Below are positions 1 through 5,561 of a DNA stretch of 6,935 nt, in pieces. The DNA is from Clostridiales bacterium (GTDB lineage: Bacteria; Bacillota; Clostridia; Saccharofermentanales; UBA5734). The position numbers and the translations under genes were made by a program. The notes under the pieces are model-generated. The model did not search any database. It saw nothing but the letters and a program-made list of their open reading frames with translations, and was not told the DNA's origin. Each line of letters opens with the position of its first letter. The first letter of the stretch is position 1. Location: NCBI GenBank assembly GCA_007133255.1, contig SLMY01000180.1:1-6935 (forward strand), in the 5' to 3' direction.

Positions 1-354
1 CTTACTGTGCAGCGGCACAGCAAGGAGAGCGTCGCAAGGCTGTCTTGATTTAATAATTGTCCTGAGCATGAATGGCGCGACTGCGTTGGCAATTTCAATT
101 TGTTCCATAAACTTCAATCTGATCAAGCACGAGCGTAAGGGTTCCTCATAAAAAGCAGTACCATAAATTCGTTCTTCCGAAATAATTGAATGAGTCAGCT
201 GATGCGGCCAGAAGAAACCTGACCCGGCATTTTGAATCCAGGGAATACGACTCAGACAGGTTCTGCAGAAACCGGGGAACTGTCTGACTGGCGCGCTGGC
301 CTGATGGCAGACAACACAAGTATGTGGATAGATGATTGATTTAATCCATGTCAT
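1..354 (-). CDS. comF: ComF family protein, N-terminal part (cut by window edge)
   Basis: Only the first 118 residues are present; the frame is open to base 1 and the family is usually about 220-240 aa. Two CxxC pairs (C13-VV-C16 and C30-RT-C33) form the four-cysteine zinc finger typical of ComF N-termini. The visible part ends in LLAVPLHSK (110-118), which matches the start of the phosphoribosyltransferase-like domain (family consensus VPLHpkR). In Bacillus and other Gram-positives ComF is a cytosolic protein needed for natural transformation, thought to act with the ComFA helicase and DprA on incoming single-stranded DNA; distant homologues (GntX) are known in non-competent bacteria. The ATG at 354-352 overlaps the recD2 stop as ATGA. 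No Shine-Dalgarno sequence lies at a useful distance upstream, so translation probably depends on re-initiation by ribosomes finishing recD2. Family assignment is firm; a role in DNA uptake in this organism is inferred. Confidence 0.9.
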   Translation of the reverse strand, partial: MTWIKSIIYPHTCVVCHQASAPVRQFPGFCRTCLSRIPWIQNAGSGFFWPHQLTHSIISEERIYGTAFYEEPLRSCLIRLKFMEQIEIANAVAPFMLRTIIKSRQPCDALLAVPLHSK

Positions 355-2663
355 GTTTGTGTCAGCCAGACACTCAACAGAGTATGTCTGGCATAGGCAG
401 CGTTGTTTTCCACTGTCATGTTGATAATTTTTCGGCTGCTGACAAGGATAATTTTCTTTTTTGCCCGAGTGACAGCTGTATAAAGCAGATTTCTGGTTAA
501 GAAATGAGGCGCTCCCGGCGGCAGTACCAGAACAACAACCGGATACTCACTTCCCTGGCTTTTATGGATTGTTATGGCGTAAGCCAGTTCAAGGTCATCC
601 AGATTGCTCACATCATAAAGTACCAGACGATCATCATCAAAAAGCACTTCCAGAGCTCGGTTGTCTTTGTCAACACGTATGATCGTACCTGTTTCACCAT
701 TAAAAACACCTTTTCCTTTAACTGAACTGTCATTTTTCATGTGCCATGATAAATCATAGTTATTTCTGATCTGCATGACTTTATCGCAACATGAAAACCG
801 ATTGCCTTTTAACAAGAGTGACTGTTCTTGTTTTTTATCATCGGCGGGATTCAGCTGAGACTGCAGCATCTGATTCAGCATCGTACAGCCAGCTGTTCCT
901 TTACGTAAAGGGGTTAGCACCTGCACGTCCTGCAGGGGATCTAAACTATACTGTTCAGGCAGAATCTGAACACACAATTTCTGAACAGCTGCTGCCATTT
1001 CATCAATTTTATCTTTAAGAACCAGAATGAACTGGCTGTCAAACGATTGATCAATTTCCGGATACTCACCGTGATGAATGCGGTGAGCATTTTTAATAAT
1101 CAAGCTTTCTTTAGCCTGCCTGTAAATTTGTGTCAGCTCTGTCACGGGAATCAGACGGCTGTTCATCAGATCTTTCAGTACATAGCCAGGTCCAACAGAA
1201 GGCAACTGGTCCGCGTCACCAACCAGCAGCAGGCGCATGCCAGGTGTAAGTGAAGCACAAAGGCTTCTAAAAAGATAAATATCGATCATCGAAGCTTCAT
1301 CAACGATCAGCAGATCACAGTTAAGCTTAACACCTGGCTGATCCATTTCATCATAGTGATCTTTTTTCTCGTAACCAATCTGCAGCAGTCTGTGCAGTGT
1401 GCTGGCCTGAAATCCGGAAGACTCACTCATTCTCCTGGCAGCACGGCCTGTTGGCGCAGCAAGTGTCACCCTGCCCCCCTGCGCTTTAATCGCTTTGCAC
1501 AGCACCCGGATGATCGTTGTTTTACCAGTACCGGGACCACCTGTCAGTATAGAAACTGATTGCGTCAAAGCCGTTATCAGTCCTGATTCCTGCTCGGCTG
1601 CTAATTGCATGTCTTCCAGCCTGCATATTTTGCGGACAGCAGCCCGTGATGAGGCCTCATCGCCAAAACTCTTGAAAAACCGGACCTGTGACTGCATATG
1701 TTTGAGAATGCTTTTCGCAGCCTGACTTTCTGCAGCAAACAGGCTTGGCAGCATAAGCATATCTTGTTGTAAGCCTTCCTGTTTAGGCAGTCGGTTTGCT
1801 TGTATATGCAGCAGTTTATCTTCTGAATACAGAATCTGAAGCACACTTTCCGGATTATCCAGGTCAAAGCCAAGCAGTTGTGAAGCCTGATACAGGCAAC
1901 TGTCTTTGGGCAATGCTGTATGACCTTGCTGCACAGCCTGGTTCATGGTGTATTGTATGGCACCGGCGATTCTCGCATGCGATTTTTGGTCAAGTCCCAG
2001 TTCTTGTGCCAGCCGGTCGGCCGTCAAAAAACCTATGCCTTGAACATCATCTGCCAGTATGTAAGGATTTTTTGATAGCACATCCAGTGATTTGCCGCCG
2101 TACTGGCGATATATTTTCAAAATAGTGCCTGTCCCGACCCCATGGGGTCCAAGCAACAGCATCAGTTCCTGGTAAACTTCCTTCTCCTTTATCTGTTCCG
2201 AGAACCGCTGTGCTTTCTGCCTGCCGATACCGCGAAGCGCTGCCACTTTGTCCGGCTGATTTTTTATGACATCAAGCGTTTTTTCACCAAAAGTACGGAC
2301 AAGCCGTTCCGCGGTCTTGTCTCCAATCCCTTTAATCAGTCCTGACTTCAGATAATGTAAAAGTGCCAGCTTGTTTTTAGGAGCCATTAATTCATACTGA
2401 CGCGATTGAAACTGTAAGCCATAATCTTCATGTTCTTTCCAGGTGCCGTGAAATCTGGCCGCCTCCCCTGGATTTATGAAAGGTAATATGCCCACGATGG
2501 TTGTTTGATCATCAAGCATACAGACGGTATATCCATTTTCCTCGTTGCGAAAAATAATATCCTCTACGACTCCTTCAATAACAGCCTGTTCGTTTTTCAA
2601 GCTGTCTGATCTTTCATCAAAGGGTTTATATTCTCTTTTCTGGTTAGATTCTGCCTGCTTCAC
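351..2663 (-). CDS. recD2: RecD2-type ATP-dependent DNA helicase (YrrC family), SF1B
   Basis: Full-length 770 aa helicase of the RecD2 family, which moves 5'-3' on single-stranded DNA and works without RecB or RecC in repair and replication-fork maintenance. Visible layout: an N-terminal beta domain (about 28-90), tandem helix-hairpin-helix regions with GIGDKTAERL (112-121), GIGRQK (145-150) and GIGFLTADRL (209-218), then two RecA-like folds. Helicase motifs are intact: Walker A GGPGTGKT (375-382), motif Ia APTGRAA (403-409), Walker B DEAS (455-458), motif III GDADQLPSVGPG (482-493), motif IV QIYRQ (512-516), motif V AITIHKSQGSEYP (696-708) and motif VI LYTAVTRAK (727-735). The start is GTG at 2663-2661, inside the last codons of metK, with AAGGA about 11 nt upstream. 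The first internal ATG (codon 49) would cut into the N-terminal domain, so GTG is preferred; a TTG at codon 22 is a weaker alternative. The stop overlaps the comF start by 4 nt. Confidence 0.95.
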   Translation of the reverse strand: MKQAESNQKREYKPFDERSDSLKNEQAVIEGVVEDIIFRNEENGYTVCMLDDQTTIVGILPFINPGEAARFHGTWKEHEDYGLQFQSRQYELMAPKNKLALLHYLKSGLIKGIGDKTAERLVRTFGEKTLDVIKNQPDKVAALRGIGRQKAQRFSEQIKEKEVYQELMLLLGPHGVGTGTILKIYRQYGGKSLDVLSKNPYILADDVQGIGFLTADRLAQELGLDQKSHARIAGAIQYTMNQAVQQGHTALPKDSCLYQASQLLGFDLDNPESVLQILYSEDKLLHIQANRLPKQEGLQQDMLMLPSLFAAESQAAKSILKHMQSQVRFFKSFGDEASSRAAVRKICRLEDMQLAAEQESGLITALTQSVSILTGGPGTGKTTIIRVLCKAIKAQGGRVTLAAPTGRAARRMSESSGFQASTLHRLLQIGYEKKDHYDEMDQPGVKLNCDLLIVDEASMIDIYLFRSLCASLTPGMRLLLVGDADQLPSVGPGYVLKDLMNSRLIPVTELTQIYRQAKESLIIKNAHRIHHGEYPEIDQSFDSQFILVLKDKIDEMAAAVQKLCVQILPEQYSLDPLQDVQVLTPLRKGTAGCTMLNQMLQSQLNPADDKKQEQSLLLKGNRFSCCDKVMQIRNNYDLSWHMKNDSSVKGKGVFNGETGTIIRVDKDNRALEVLFDDDRLVLYDVSNLDDLELAYAITIHKSQGSEYPVVVLVLPPGAPHFLTRNLLYTAVTRAKKKIILVSSRKIINMTVENNAAYARHTLLSVWLTQT

Positions 2664-3840
2664 TTCGCAGTTTTTCCTTTAAATCCGTTTTTTCCCATGG
2701 AAGGTCAAGATCCGGTCGTCCAAAGTGTCCATATGAAGCGATCTGACGATAGATGGGCCGCCTGAGCTGAAGCGACTCAATCAAAGCCGCTGGTCTGAAA
2801 TCAATATGTTTTTGTATAATCATTGACAATTGATCATCTGCCAATTTACCTGTACCGAATGTGTTGACCATGACAGATACAGGTTTTGCTACACCAATCG
2901 CGTACGCCAGCTGTATTTCACATATATCAGCCAGGTCTGCTGCTACTATGTTTTTCGCGGCATAGCGGGCTGCGTAAGCTGCGGAACGATCAACTTTTGT
3001 GGGATCTTTACCGGAAAAAGCGCCGCCCCCGTGCCTTGCGTATCCGCCATATGTGTCAACAATGATTTTTCTGCCTGTCAGGCCGGAATCCCCCTGAGGC
3101 CCACCCACAACAAATCGACCGGTCGGATTCACCAGTACTCTTGTTTTTTCGTCATAAAGGTCTGCCGGCAGAACAGGCTTGATCACCTTTTCGAGCAAAG
3201 TCAGTTCTATTGTTTTATGATCCACCAAGTCAGCGTGCTGTGTTGAGACAACAACTGTATCAATATGAACCGGTGTCTGATCTTCATACGCCACAGTCAC
3301 CTGAGCTTTACCATCAGGACGCAGAAAGTCAACCTCACCAGATTTACGGCAGGAAGCCAACATGCTGGTCAGGCGATGAGCCAGTGAAATGGGAAGCGGC
3401 ATAAGCTCTTCAGTGTCCTTATTCGCGAAACCAAACATCATTCCCTGGTCGCCGGCACCTGTTGCCAGCTGTTTTTCTGTCAGGCCGCTTCTTTCTTCCC
3501 AGGCATGATCAACGCCCATCGCGATATCAGGCGACTGTTCATCTATCGATGTCAAAACAGCGCAGGCATCGGCATCAAAACCAGCATCATGCCCCGTGTA
3601 GCCGATTAATCGGACTGTATCTCGAACGATTCTGGGAATATCAGCGTACGCGGAGGTGGTTATTTCGCCCATGACTAAAACCATGCCGGTTGTAACGGCT
3701 GTTTCACACGCAACTCTGGCATCTGGATCTTCTTTGATGATTTCATCAAGAATCGCGTCAGAAATCTGATCACAAACTTTATCCGGATGGCCTTCTGTTA
3801 CTGATTCAGATGAAAAAACCCATTTTCCTTTATTGTTCAT
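2644..3840 (-). CDS. metK: S-adenosylmethionine synthetase (methionine adenosyltransferase)
   Basis: A complete 398 aa enzyme of the usual bacterial length (E. coli 384 aa). It is cytosolic, normally a tetramer, and makes S-adenosylmethionine from methionine and ATP, releasing phosphate and pyrophosphate. Seen in the sequence: GHPDK (17-21) with the catalytic histidine H18 and metal-binding D20; the first MAT signature GAGDQGMMFGFA (128-139); GDSGLTGRKIIVDTYGG (250-266); and the P-loop-like second signature GGGAFSGKD (271-279) followed by TKVDRSAAY, which carries the conserved lysines K278 and K282. No active-site residue appears to be missing. The ATG at 3840 has a strong GGAGG seven bases upstream. 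Expression is controlled by the SAM-I riboswitch and terminator just upstream, giving product feedback. It is the first gene of a run with recD2 and comF, and its last 20 nt overlap recD2. Confidence 0.98.
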   Translation of the reverse strand: MNNKGKWVFSSESVTEGHPDKVCDQISDAILDEIIKEDPDARVACETAVTTGMVLVMGEITTSAYADIPRIVRDTVRLIGYTGHDAGFDADACAVLTSIDEQSPDIAMGVDHAWEERSGLTEKQLATGAGDQGMMFGFANKDTEELMPLPISLAHRLTSMLASCRKSGEVDFLRPDGKAQVTVAYEDQTPVHIDTVVVSTQHADLVDHKTIELTLLEKVIKPVLPADLYDEKTRVLVNPTGRFVVGGPQGDSGLTGRKIIVDTYGGYARHGGGAFSGKDPTKVDRSAAYAARYAAKNIVAADLADICEIQLAYAIGVAKPVSVMVNTFGTGKLADDQLSMIIQKHIDFRPAALIESLQLRRPIYRQIASYGHFGRPDLDLPWEKTDLKEKLRSEAGRI

Positions 3841-3847
3841 ACATGTT

Positions 3848-3852
3848 CCTCC
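3848..3852 (-). promoter_or_regulatory. metK ribosome binding site
   Basis: The mRNA reads GGAGG, then seven bases, then ATG. This is a near-ideal Shine-Dalgarno site. It lies about 30 nt downstream of the terminator hairpin and so is not part of it, which means the riboswitch should act on transcription rather than on translation start. Confidence 0.85.
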
Positions 3853-3876
3853 ATTACATATTTATCATAACAGAAC

Positions 3877-3906
3877 AATCAAAAAGCCTCTTTACAAAAG
3901 AGGCTT
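3877..3906 (-). terminator. Intrinsic terminator of the SAM-I riboswitch
   Basis: On the minus strand a perfect 10-bp stem (AAGCCTCTTT / AAAGAGGCTT, at 3906-3897 and 3893-3884) with a 3-nt loop is followed by TTTTTGATT. The 5' arm contains CCTCTTTT, which can pair with the 3' strand of riboswitch helix P1 (AGATGAGG) with one mismatch and one wobble. That gives the alternative antiterminator expected for an S-box OFF switch: SAM bound means P1 forms, the terminator forms and metK transcription stops. Confidence 0.92.
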
Positions 3907-3919
3907 GCCTGTACACTAA

Positions 3920-4024
3920 ACCTCATCTGCCAGGCGCTCTCGCTGCCTGCTGGAATTAGCACCGCTGCATAACCGCGGTTGCCGGGTTTCATAGGGCCAG
4001 TCCCTCCACCACTCTTGATAAGAG
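3920..4024 (-). promoter_or_regulatory. SAM-I (S-box) riboswitch aptamer
   Basis: Reading the minus strand from 4024, the aptamer shows the conserved S-box blocks in order: CTCTTATCAAGAG (P1 5' strand and kink-turn entry), GGTGGAGGGACTGGCCC (P2 and pseudoknot region), TATGAAACCCGGCAACC (J2/3 and P3), GGTGCTAATTCC (P3 3' strand and SAM-binding core), a P4 hairpin CAGGC/GCCTG around AGCGAGAGC, and GATGAGG closing P1. P1 pairs over seven positions with two G-U wobbles. It is followed about 14 nt later by an intrinsic terminator and then metK. The location upstream of a methionine/SAM gene is standard for this class. The switch should lower readthrough when SAM is plentiful. Because recD2 and comF follow metK without a gap, it probably affects them too. 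Confidence 0.97.
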
Positions 4025-4047
4025 ATGATCTTATTTATAAAAAATAA

Positions 4048-4070
4048 ACTGTAAACGCTCTATCTACAGT
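4048..4070 (-). other. Short inverted repeat at the predicted 5' end of the metK transcript
   Basis: On the minus strand ACTGTA (4070-4065) and TACAGT (4053-4048) form a perfect 6-bp inverted repeat with an 11-nt loop. The predicted -10 box (4082-4077) would place the transcription start at about 4070, so the hairpin would sit at the very 5' end of the RNA, upstream of the riboswitch. Such hairpins can protect mRNA ends. It is followed by TTATTTTTT, but the stem is too weak and AT-rich to call a terminator. It could equally be a protein-binding dyad. Confidence 0.35.
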
Positions 4071-4076
4071 AAAATT

Positions 4077-4105
4077 ATCATATCATGCGCACTTGCGTGA
4101 TGCAA
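4077..4105 (-). promoter_or_regulatory. Predicted metK promoter (extended -10)
   Basis: On the minus strand TTGCAT (4105-4100) is separated by 17 bp from TATGAT (4082-4077). TGA directly precedes the -10, making TGATATGAT, an extended -10 of the TGn type that compensates for the weak -35. The start site would be near 4070, about 46 nt before the SAM-I aptamer. Pattern-based only; other AT-rich hexamers lie closer to the aptamer but have poor spacing. Confidence 0.6.
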
Positions 4106-4121
4106 GAGGATCAAAGATAAT
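4093..4121 (+). promoter_or_regulatory. Predicted ltaE promoter
   Basis: TTGCGT (4093-4098) and GATAAT (4116-4121) are separated by exactly 17 bp. GATAAT matches the -10 consensus at five of six positions; the -35 matches at three. The start site would be near 4128, giving a leader of about 109 nt before ltaE. The -35 lies inside the spacer of the opposing metK promoter, so the two cannot easily be occupied at once. Confidence 0.5.
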
Positions 4122-4131
4122 TAACCTGTAG

Positions 4132-4147
4132 AAACAGATTACTGTTT
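4132..4147 (+). other. Inverted repeat in the ltaE leader
   Basis: AAACAG (4132-4137) and CTGTTT (4142-4147) form a perfect 6-bp inverted repeat with a 4-nt loop ATTA, just downstream of the predicted ltaE start site. There is no U-tract, so it is not a terminator. The remaining leader to 4236 holds no riboswitch or T-box pattern that I can recognise. Confidence 0.35.
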
Positions 4148-4236
4148 GGCACGCCTGAATCAGGAGAAGTATTTTTAACAACCTTGTCTCGGGATGGCCT
4201 TGATAGCAGAGCATCATGATCCGGGGGTAAACTTAC

Positions 4237-5280
4237 ATGAAGAACGCGTTGATAGATTTCAGAAGTGATACGGTCACCATGCCAACAAGGTCCATGCGCC
4301 AGTCAATGGCCAGCGCTGAAGTTGGCGATGATGTATATGGTGACGACCCTACTGTTAATCGGCTTGAAACTGATGCCGCGAAAATACTGGGTAAAGAAGC
4401 AGCTCTTTTTACCTGCAGCGGAACCATGGCAAACCAGCTGGCTCTGCTGTCACAAGTGCAGCGAGGGCAGGAGATTATTTTGCCGGAGCAGTCGCATATC
4501 GTCTGGCATGAAGCAGGCGCGGCCGCTTTTTTATCGGGCGCGCAGCTTCGCTGTCTGTTAACTGATACAAGCGGTTGTATGGACATAAAATCAGTTGAAG
4601 CAGCCATTCGAAAACATCCTGAAGATATCCACAGCCCTGAGACAGCGCTTATCTGCTACGAAAATGCCGACAGCAGCGGCCAGGTGCTCCCTTTACGCTA
4701 TATGAAGGATATCTATAGTCTGGCTGACCATTATCACCTTCCGATACATCTGGATGGCGCGCGTCTTTTTAACGCGGCAATAGCACTTAATAAAGACGCG
4801 GCAGAGCTTGCCAAGTATACACATACGGTTCAGATCTGCCTGTCAAAAGGCCTCTGCGCGCCAGCAGGGTCAATTCTGGCAGGCCCACAAGCAATTATTA
4901 AGAAAGCGAGACAGTTCAGGAAAATACTGGGAGGTGGTATGCGCCAGGCAGGCGTTCTCGCTGCTCCCGGTTTGATTGCGCTCCATGATATGCGTCTGCG
5001 GCTTGCCGAGGATCACAAGCGTGCTAAATGGTTAGCTGACGAGCTTAAAAAGAGAAGTAACTGGTTTACTGTCAGCCATGATCCGCGAATTAACATGGTA
5101 TTCTTCACAATGCATCATTTCCCGGTCAGCGGACAGTCTTTTGCAAAAGCGCTTGCTGATGAACATATCCTGATTAACCCTCCAGATGAAGGTACGTTTC
5201 GTCTGGTAACACATTACTGGACAGACGGCAAAGCCTGCCGGCATCTGATTAATGTAATCGACAAACTTTCGAGAAATTAG
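4237..5280 (+). CDS. ltaE: Low-specificity L-threonine aldolase
   Basis: A complete 347 aa PLP enzyme of the threonine aldolase / beta-eliminating lyase family, which cleaves L-threonine or L-allo-threonine to glycine and acetaldehyde; most members are cytosolic homotetramers. Family landmarks: DFRSDTVTMPT (7-17), AEVGDDVYGDDPTVNRLE (27-44), EQSHIVWHEAG (84-94, with the conserved histidine H87), HLDGARLFNAA (171-181, aspartate facing the PLP pyridine nitrogen), ICLSKGL (200-206) with K204 as the expected Schiff-base lysine, and GGGMRQAGVLAA (232-243). The usual ENTHN segment reads ENADSSG (142-148), a mild departure. The ATG at 4237 has GGGGG at 4223-4227, nine bases upstream, which can pair with CCUCC using one G-U wobble. 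It is transcribed divergently from metK and appears monocistronic. Glycine it makes could feed one-carbon units through the glycine cleavage system. Family is certain; stereospecificity (L-allo or low specificity) cannot be read from sequence. Confidence 0.95.
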   Translation: MKNALIDFRSDTVTMPTRSMRQSMASAEVGDDVYGDDPTVNRLETDAAKILGKEAALFTCSGTMANQLALLSQVQRGQEIILPEQSHIVWHEAGAAAFLSGAQLRCLLTDTSGCMDIKSVEAAIRKHPEDIHSPETALICYENADSSGQVLPLRYMKDIYSLADHYHLPIHLDGARLFNAAIALNKDAAELAKYTHTVQICLSKGLCAPAGSILAGPQAIIKKARQFRKILGGGMRQAGVLAAPGLIALHDMRLRLAEDHKRAKWLADELKKRSNWFTVSHDPRINMVFFTMHHFPVSGQSFAKALADEHILINPPDEGTFRLVTHYWTDGKACRHLINVIDKLSRN

Positions 5281-5283
5281 AAA

Positions 5284-5316
5284 TGCCAATTGAACGGTAT
5301 GACAGTTTAACTGGCA
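5284..5316 (+). terminator. Hairpin after ltaE, possible weak terminator
   Basis: TGCCAATTGAAC (5284-5295) pairs with GTTTAACTGGCA (5305-5316) over 12 positions with one mismatch and one G-U wobble, leaving a 9-nt loop. It begins three bases after the ltaE stop, the usual place for a terminator. The U-tract on the plus strand is poor (GTTAAAATCC). On the minus strand the hairpin is followed by TTTCTAATTTC, only slightly better. It may act as an mRNA 3'-end stabiliser instead. Confidence 0.45.
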
Positions 5317-5393
5317 GTTAAAATCCAGATCAGGTGAATTGATCGCTTGAACACTCTGGTCCGGATCATAATCACTTGTATAAACGGGCAGTG

Positions 5394-5423
5394 TTGACAA
5401 CTTATGTCAGCTAATCCGATATT
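5394..5423 (+). promoter_or_regulatory. Predicted promoter of the tad operon
   Basis: A perfect -35 TTGACA (5394-5399) is followed after 18 bp by GATATT (5418-5423), which matches the -10 consensus at four of six positions. The start site would be near 5430, about 130 nt before the preferred tadZ start. A dyad TGACA-N5-TGTCA (5395-5409) overlaps the -35, a position where a repressor could act. No better promoter was found between ltaE and tadZ. Confidence 0.45.
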
Positions 5424-5561
5424 TTGCCGAATAGATACCCATAGTCTCCCCAGCTGATGCATTGTATCCTCTAGTCACAAGTGAAAACAAGCAGCTGCGA
5501 AAAACCAGGCAAGACAAACCTGGTACAGAAACAGTTTCACGGGCTGGAGATGCAAAGTCGA
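5424..5561 (+). other. Leader region of tadZ, no recognised gene
   Basis: Between the predicted tad promoter and the preferred ATG the sequence holds one clear small hairpin, ACCAGG/CCTGGT (5504-5509 and 5519-5524, 9-nt loop), and a short dyad GAAAC-A-GTTTC (5528-5538). I looked for a c-di-GMP riboswitch, which controls pilus operons in some Clostridia, and did not see its conserved blocks. The frame of tadZ is open back to a GTG at 5481, but that codon has no Shine-Dalgarno site and the extra residues do not resemble the family N-terminus. Confidence 0.4.

Noticed and set aside
504..2345. Several plus-strand open frames of 67-109 codons
   Set aside because: They run antisense to recD2, show no family motifs or ribosome binding sites, and are explained by the codon bias of the helicase gene on the other strand.
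2830..3674. Plus-strand open frames of 64-138 codons inside metK
   Set aside because: Shadow frames opposite a highly conserved gene; the translations are rich in Cys, His and Arg and have no recognisable domain.
4030..4070. Possible terminator upstream of the riboswitch (ACTGTA/TACAGT followed by TTATTTTTT)
   Set aside because: The stem is only six mostly weak pairs with an 11-nt loop and the U-run is interrupted; a terminator ahead of the aptamer would also make little sense.
4122..4236. Search for a T-box or glycine riboswitch upstream of ltaE
   Set aside because: No T-box sequence, specifier loop, glycine aptamer pattern or terminator was found in the leader of about 109 nt.
4265..4607. 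Alternative-frame and antisense frames in the first third of ltaE
   Set aside because: The threonine aldolase frame carries all family motifs; the others are shadows.
5424..5561. Search for a c-di-GMP or other riboswitch in the tad leader
   Set aside because: None of the conserved GEMM blocks is present; only a 6-bp hairpin and a short dyad are seen.
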